From: Pleomorphomonas diazotrophica
GTDB lineage: Bacteria; Pseudomonadota; Alphaproteobacteria; Rhizobiales; Pleomorphomonadaceae
DNA length: 64,000 nucleotides
NCBI RefSeq assembly: GCF_002844595.1
Contig: NZ_PJNW01000012.1
Coordinates: 44,546-108,545, forward strand
Direction: 5' to 3'
Part shown: positions 60,093 through 64,000 of the stretch, piece by piece
Layout: each line of letters starts with the position of its first letter
Numbering within the stretch: position 1 is the stretch's first letter
Program-made: the position numbers and the translations under genes
Notes under the pieces: generated by a model
Told to the model about the DNA's origin: nothing
The model's input: only the letters and a program-made list of their open reading frames with translations
The model's database searches: none

Positions 60093-60155
60093 CGTGAGCA
60101 CCGGAAGCGCAGAAAGTCGCGCTAGGCGGCCGCCGGAGTAGAATTTCCGGGCGGT
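60093..60155 (-). repeat. Family B element, copy B5 (truncated)
   Basis: Carries GTGAGCACCGGAAGCGCAGA and CCGGAGTAGAATTTCC, nearly identical to B4, but the left end stem and the GAGAACCGGAGCGGAGCG block are missing. The right end lies 2 bases from the stop codon of the Cro-like gene. Confidence 0.75.
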
Positions 60156-60156
60156 C

Positions 60157-60381
60157 TCATGGGGGCCCCGGCGGGCGGGGAGGACGCCCGCCGGGGTCGG
60201 GCGCGGGGCCGACGACGGCCTCGACGCGCTCAAGGGTCTTGAGCGTCATCGAACCGCCGGACCGGATCCGCGCCACGAACTTGCCGTCGTTGACGACATA
60301 TCGGCCAAAGGTGCTCTCGCTGATGCCGCGCGCCGCGCAGTAGCACTCAATGCGAGAGAGAAGAGCGGTTATCGGGTTCAT
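60157..60381 (-). CDS. Small Cro-like regulator candidate
   Basis: A 74-residue protein: MNPITALLSRIECYCAARGI, SESTFGRYVVNDGKFVARIR and SGGSMTLKTLERVEAVVG, followed by a Pro/Gly-rich tail (DPGGRPPRPPGPP). ISESTFGRYVVNDGKFVARI is a probable recognition helix. It is divergent from the CI-like repressor across a shared operator region, the Cro position. The predicted promoter places the transcript start at or next to the ATG. Confidence 0.65.
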   Translation of the reverse strand: MNPITALLSRIECYCAARGISESTFGRYVVNDGKFVARIRSGGSMTLKTLERVEAVVGPAPDPGGRPPRPPGPP

Positions 60382-60387
60382 GCGCAG

Positions 60388-60417
60388 ATTGTAATGGTCA
60401 AAATCCCATCGTGTCAA
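60388..60417 (-). promoter_or_regulatory. Promoter of the Cro-like gene
   Basis: On the minus strand TTGACA (60412-60417), 18 bases, TACAAT (60388-60393). The ATG begins 7 bases after the -10, so the transcript is probably leaderless. Operator O1 lies in the spacer. Confidence 0.65.
60395..60408. promoter_or_regulatory. Repressor operator O1
   Basis: TGGTCAAAATCCCA, imperfect member of the TGGG..CCCA site family, inside the spacer of the Cro-like promoter. Confidence 0.5.
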
Positions 60418-60431
60418 TGGGCAAATACCCG
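60418..60431. promoter_or_regulatory. Repressor operator O2
   Basis: TGGGCAAATACCCG, between the two divergent -35 boxes. Confidence 0.55.
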
Positions 60432-60460
60432 TTGACGGGGCGATGAACAATGGGCATAAT
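60432..60460 (+). promoter_or_regulatory. Promoter of the CI-like gene
   Basis: TTGACG (60432-60437), 17 bases, CATAAT (60455-60460). The predicted transcript start falls on the A of the ATG at 60467, so this repressor message is probably leaderless, like lambda cI. Confidence 0.65.
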
Positions 60461-60464
60461 CCCA
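60451..60464. promoter_or_regulatory. Repressor operator O3
   Basis: TGGGCATAATCCCA, near-palindromic, covering the -10 of the CI-like promoter; binding here would block repressor synthesis. Confidence 0.55.
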
Positions 60465-60466
60465 CT

Positions 60467-61192
60467 ATGGAACAGACATGGAAATCACGCCTCGAACGCC
60501 TGATGCGCGAAAAGGGCTTCAACATGAAGTCCCTGTCGCTCAAGGCCGGGCTCGGCGAAACCTATGTGCGGGACATCCTGAAGCGCGGCCGCGAGCCGGG
60601 CGTCGAGAAGGCGCGCGCCCTGGCCGAAGTGCTGGGCGTCCGCATGACCGAGATCATCAGCGAGCCCTACGCCATCGCGCGCGAGGCGGAAACCGAACAC
60701 GTCCCCTTCGACGAGGACAACGGCAACGGCTGGCAGGAGGGTTGGCAGGCCCGCCTGCCCGGCGGCTCGGCCGAGGTGGATGCACGGGCCGGCGCCGGCG
60801 ACGGCTCGTCGGGCCAGGTGCTGACGCTGCGCTCCGGCGGCATCCAGTCGGGTCATCTCGTCACCGGCGAATGGGTGGTGCCGCGCATCCATCTCGGCGC
60901 CAATCCGGCCCGCGTCATCTTCATTCCGGTGATCGGCACGTCGATGCAGCCGATCCTCAACCCGTCCGACGTGGTCGCCGTCGACACCACGGTGAGCGAT
61001 ATCAAGGACGCCGAGATCTATGTCATCGACGAGGGCGACGGCCCCTCGGTGAAGCGCCTTCGCCTCAACCACGACGACAACCCGCGTACCGTCGACATCA
61101 TCTCCGAAAACCCGGCCATTCCGCCCAAGCGTCGCCCGGCCGAACTGGTGCGCGTCATCGGCCTTGTCATCGGCAAGTGGTCGCGGATGTAG
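60467..61192 (+). CDS. CI-like XRE/S24 repressor
   Basis: A 241-residue repressor: N-terminal HTH (MREKGFNMKSLSLKAGLGETYVRDILKRG), linker with Ala-Gly dipeptides in ARAGAGDGSS as possible self-cleavage site, and a C-terminal S24 domain with Ser159 (GTSMQPIL) and Lys196 (SVKRLRL). It would be cleaved in the SOS response through RecA. The three TGGG..CCCA sites between this gene and the Cro-like gene are its likely operators. Confidence 0.92.
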   Translation: MEQTWKSRLERLMREKGFNMKSLSLKAGLGETYVRDILKRGREPGVEKARALAEVLGVRMTEIISEPYAIAREAETEHVPFDEDNGNGWQEGWQARLPGGSAEVDARAGAGDGSSGQVLTLRSGGIQSGHLVTGEWVVPRIHLGANPARVIFIPVIGTSMQPILNPSDVVAVDTTVSDIKDAEIYVIDEGDGPSVKRLRLNHDDNPRTVDIISENPAIPPKRRPAELVRVIGLVIGKWSRM

Positions 61193-61425
61193 GCGTCGCC
61201 TGAAATCGCACTACACGCCTTCGTGAGGCGGAAACCGGCCCGTTAACCGGATCTATGCGTCGCCGTCAATGTTTCGGTGACAAATCCTGACCGATATATA
61301 CATAATTGTTTATACGTATCGCGCCCGGCCGATGGTTCGGCGCGTGGGGAATAGGCTGGACACGCGCCCGCCCGCCGGCTTTCGGGCCGCCGGGCGAACT
61401 GCCGGAAAGGGGGCGACGGGACAGA

Positions 61426-62526
61426 ATGTTCGATGATTTGATCGCCCTTGGGCAGGACAGATCCCAGCAAAGCCGCGCCGACCTCCTCAAATCGCTCGCC
61501 AGGCTGTTCATCCACGGCGGCGAGGGCCACAGCGACCGGGAAGCCCAGCTGTTCGCCGAGATTCTCCTCCGGTTGGTCGATCAGGTATCGGTGGATGCGC
61601 GGGCGCAGCTGTCGCACAAGCTGGCGCCGCTCGCCTTCACGCCGCACGCGGTGGCGCTGCGCCTTGCCACCGACCAGGACCGCAAGGTGTTCGCGGTGAT
61701 GCTGGAGAAATCGGTGGTGCTGACCGAGGCCGACCTGCGCACCATCGCCGCGTCCTACAGCCAGGGCCACCTGCTGGCGATCACCCGGCGGCAGGGGCTC
61801 ACCGAGCGGGTGACCGACGTGCTGGCCATTCGCGGCAATGCGGCGGTGCTGATCGGCGTGACCGGCAATGTCACGGCACGTTTTTCAGAGCTCGGCGTCG
61901 AATGGCTGGCCATGCGCGGCATCGATTATCCCAAGGTGCTGATCGCCCTGTCGCAGCGGGCCGACATGCCGCGCGAGCGGCTGAGCCGCGCCGTCAAGGC
62001 GCTGGACGACGAGGCGCGGGCCAAGCTCGGCCATATCATCGCCCTGTCGCCGCGCCTCGCCCTGTCGCTGAAGAGCGAGGCCAGCGAGCGGGCGCAGCAG
62101 AAGAAGGAGAGGCTGGAGCGGGAGATCGCCGCGCTGATCCGCCACGTCAAGGACGGCCATGTGACGCTGGACGACTGCATCGCCCGCTTTGCCCGCGAAG
62201 GCCGCATCGAGGTGATGGCCGAGCTCCTGACCCAGGCGACCGAACTCGAGGAGGCGCATATCGCCAGAGCCCTCGCCCACGGCAACGACCTGGCGCTGGC
62301 CGTCGTCTGCCGCAGCCTCAGCGTCAGCAACAACGCCTATCTGATGCTGGCGCACATGCTGGCCTCGCACCTCGGCCTGCCGCAGAAGGAAGCGCACGGC
62401 TGGGCCCGGAATTATGCCGAAGTGGACCGCGCCTCGGCCATCCGCGCCCTGCGCTTCCACCGCATGCGCATGCCCGGCGCCAAGAGCATGGTAAGGCCCG
62501 ACCGCCTCCGCCACAGCCTCAGGTGA
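61426..62526 (+). CDS. DUF2336 protein, copy 1
   Basis: A 366-residue soluble protein of two helical DUF2336 regions: FDDLIALGQDRSQQSRADLL, VVLTEADLRTIAAS, and a C-terminal LRFHRMRMPGAKSM. DUF2336 is an alphaproteobacterial family of unknown biochemical role, in some species linked to motility or polar functions. The middle (EKKERLEREIAALIRHVKDG) is a coiled coil. GGAAAGGGGG is upstream of the ATG. It is paralogous to the next gene. Confidence 0.88.
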   Translation: MFDDLIALGQDRSQQSRADLLKSLARLFIHGGEGHSDREAQLFAEILLRLVDQVSVDARAQLSHKLAPLAFTPHAVALRLATDQDRKVFAVMLEKSVVLTEADLRTIAASYSQGHLLAITRRQGLTERVTDVLAIRGNAAVLIGVTGNVTARFSELGVEWLAMRGIDYPKVLIALSQRADMPRERLSRAVKALDDEARAKLGHIIALSPRLALSLKSEASERAQQKKERLEREIAALIRHVKDGHVTLDDCIARFAREGRIEVMAELLTQATELEEAHIARALAHGNDLALAVVCRSLSVSNNAYLMLAHMLASHLGLPQKEAHGWARNYAEVDRASAIRALRFHRMRMPGAKSMVRPDRLRHSLR

Positions 62527-62855
62527 ACGCCGAGAGCACCGGCTTTCCGCAAAAACAATGCGACAACAAAGAACTGGAGCATGTTGGCGAACCAGAGTTC
62601 GCCGGGCGTGCTCTAAGTTTTGAATTTTCGCCGAAAGACTTTCGTAACGCTAATTGCGGGCATCTGTGGTGTTCAACCACACGTTAAGCCTTGGCGCCCA
62701 AGTTTTCCCTATTGGTATTTGCGTAGTTGGCATTCGGTGGAGCTGAAAACCTCGACCTCCCGGGGGGAGAGGCACCGCTCGGATGCTGGAGCAGTCGCCC
62801 GCCGACCATATCGGGTCATATGGCCGGCGAGTGCTCCCCGAAGGGGCGACAGACC
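62527..62855. other. Gene-free stretch between the DUF2336 paralogs
   Basis: No gene. It holds a hairpin GAGCATGTTGGCGAAC..GTTCGCCGGGCGTGCTC (62577-62613), a TGTGGT-N5-ACCACA hairpin (62665-62681) and a terminator-like CTTGG-CGC-CCAAG-TTTT (62690-62706). The last could end copy 1 transcription, leaving copy 2 with its own unassigned promoter. Confidence 0.55.
62690..62706 (+). terminator. Possible rho-independent terminator
   Basis: CTTGG-CGC-CCAAG stem-loop followed by TTTT, 164 bases downstream of the first DUF2336 gene. The stem is short (5 bp), so the call is weak. Confidence 0.35.
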
Positions 62856-63932
62856 ATGATGTTCGACAGATTGATTGCTCTCAGTCAGGAGAAATCCAGC
62901 GAAAAGCGCCGGGATCTCCTCGTTTTGATCTCCGAGCTGTTCACCGACGGCGCGGAAAATTACACCGACGCCGAGACCCGGCTGTTCGGCGATATCCTCT
63001 GCCGCCTCGTCGATCAGGTTTCGGTCGATGTGCGGGCCCAGTTTTCCGAGCAGATGGCGCCCCTTTCCTGCACGCCGCACGCGGTGGCGCTGCGCCTTGC
63101 CTGGGATGAAGAGCTTTCGGTGTCCGGCGTGATGCTGGAACAATCGGACGTCCTGACCGATGTCGACCTCCGAAACATCGCCGGCTCGCTCTCCCAGGGC
63201 CATCTTCTGGCGATCACCCGCCGCAAGGAGCTCAGCGAGATGGTGACCCAGGTGCTGGCCGAGCGCGGCAACGCCGAGGTGCTCGAAGGCGTCACCAGGA
63301 ACGAGAGGGCGCGCTTTTCCGACCTCGGCCTGAAGCGGCTGGCGACGCGCAGCCTCGATTACCCCAAGATTCTGAAGGCGCTGTCCAAACGGGCCGACAT
63401 GCCGGCCGAGCGGCTGGCGCGGGCCATCGCCGCCTTTGACGCCGAAGCGCGGACCAAGCTCGAGAACCTCGTCGCCGCGTCGCCCGATTTCGCGGCGCTG
63501 CTCGTCAACGAGGCGGCCGGCATCGCCCGCCAGCAGAAGCAGGAGCTCGAGAAGGAGATCACCTCCCTCGTGCGCCGGATCGGCCAGCGGCTCAGCACGC
63601 TCGACGAGGCCATCGACGCCTTCGCGCGGGACGACCGGCTGGACGCGGTGGCCGAACTGCTCGTCCAGGTGAGCGGCCTTGAGGAATCGCACATCGCCAA
63701 CGTGCTCAACCACGACAACGGCTATGGCATCGCCGTCGTCTGCCGCAGCCTCAGCATCGGCGACAAGGCTTACCTGAAGCTGTCGCAGCTGCGCGCCAAG
63801 CATCTGCGGCTGGAGGCAGCGGCCATCGACGCCTGGCTTGCCAACTATGCCGAAATCGACCGGCAAGCCGCCGACCGCGCGCTCTATTTCCACCGCATGC
63901 GCATGGCCGTGCTGAACGCCGAGAAGAGGTGA
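62856..63932 (+). CDS. DUF2336 protein, copy 2
   Basis: A 358-residue paralog of the previous gene, clearly alignable along the whole length: MFDRLIALSQEKSSEKRRDL, LVDQVSVDVRAQFSEQMAPL, SQGHLLAITRRKELSEMVTQ, AVVCRSLSIGDKAYLKLSQL. Two consecutive ATGs are possible starts; GGGG lies 10 bases ahead. Length and coiled-coil middle match. Function unknown. Confidence 0.88.
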   Translation: MMFDRLIALSQEKSSEKRRDLLVLISELFTDGAENYTDAETRLFGDILCRLVDQVSVDVRAQFSEQMAPLSCTPHAVALRLAWDEELSVSGVMLEQSDVLTDVDLRNIAGSLSQGHLLAITRRKELSEMVTQVLAERGNAEVLEGVTRNERARFSDLGLKRLATRSLDYPKILKALSKRADMPAERLARAIAAFDAEARTKLENLVAASPDFAALLVNEAAGIARQQKQELEKEITSLVRRIGQRLSTLDEAIDAFARDDRLDAVAELLVQVSGLEESHIANVLNHDNGYGIAVVCRSLSIGDKAYLKLSQLRAKHLRLEAAAIDAWLANYAEIDRQAADRALYFHRMRMAVLNAEKR

Positions 63933-63949
63933 GCAGCAGGATCGGATCC

Positions 63950-64000
63950 GGCGCCCTATATATGCCACTCGCTCCACCTTCCTGAGGTCCACCTTGAATT
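63950..64000. repeat. Family A palindrome, copy A12 (cut by window end)
   Basis: Starts GCCCTATATATGCC and continues TCCTGAGGTCCACCTTGAAT, so it carries the start of the nested 24-base palindrome as in A8. The remainder is outside the window. Confidence 0.7.

Noticed and set aside
55301..61192. Complete prophage
   Set aside because: No integrase, terminase, portal, capsid, tail or lysis genes were seen, so only a replication/immunity remnant or part of another mobile element can be claimed.
4103..64000. CRISPR array
   Set aside because: Repeats are few, long, palindromic and scattered between genes with no regular spacers; no cas genes.

Overview
The window is GC-rich (with short AT-rich islands) and reads as the chromosome of an alphaproteobacterium, most likely in the Hyphomicrobiales (Rhizobiales). 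The inference rests on DUF2336 proteins, an HWE-type histidine kinase, promoters of the alphaproteobacterial general-stress sigma factor EcfG (GGAAC-N16/17-SGTT), a CtrA-type DNA-binding domain on a mobile segment, and short palindromes with the GGAACCGGTTTT core that are common in this order. No rRNA, tRNA, CRISPR array or insertion sequence was seen.

Layout. 0-8 kb: a dehydrogenase with a divergent TetR regulator, a membrane protein, a divergent P450, three tiny hydrophilic proteins, an AI-2E family transporter, an APH(3')-VI-like kinase and an HD-GYP protein. 8-12.3 kb: AraC and LysR regulators, a nitrilase-family amidohydrolase and a tautomerase. 12.5-16.7 kb: a minus-strand operon of membrane-anchored trypsin-like protease, MoxR ATPase, DUF58 and VWA protein. 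17-21 kb: two ArsR-SRPBCC autoregulated pairs around an ArgO/LysE exporter and its ArgP regulator. 21-25.3 kb: two chemoreceptors, one with a CZB zinc domain. 25.4-32 kb: a TacAT toxin-antitoxin pair, DUF3626, a methyltransferase, an acyltransferase, and an SDR/AraC pair. 32-37.5 kb: four tandem paralogous secreted proteases sharing an N-terminal domain not recognised here. 37.5-44.6 kb: RES-Xre toxin-antitoxin, an AT-rich chimeric DnaJ protein, DUF2000/AraC, NTF2-like, DUF3563, a frameshifted AbiEii-like gene and a GH25 lysozyme lipoprotein. 44.8-51.7 kb: hydrolases, a manganese catalase-DUF892 fusion, two exported proteins and an HWE kinase. 51.8-61.2 kb: accessory region with HipBA, Arr, MazEF and a prophage-like replication/immunity remnant (Prim-pol helicase, DUF669, CtrA-like DNA-binding protein, Cro-like and CI-like repressors). 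61.4-64 kb: two tandem DUF2336 proteins.

Two features cut across the gene map. First, at least eight good EcfG-type promoters lie in the correct orientation ahead of the P450, the small proteins (both directions), the AI-2E transporter, the protease-MoxR operon, a hydrolase, the exported-protein pair and the HWE kinase, with a weaker one ahead of the catalase. This suggests a locally concentrated general stress regulon. Second, the window is dense in intergenic palindromes: family A (about 150 bp near-perfect inverted repeats, 12 copies, some with a nested 24-bp palindrome) and family B (5 copies, covarying end stems). Every B copy lies at the stop codon of the gene reading into it, which makes it a candidate structured 3' element.

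The least-described systems here are the B element family, the four-protease array, and the lambda-like switch with apparently leaderless cro and cI genes next to a receiver-less CtrA-like protein.
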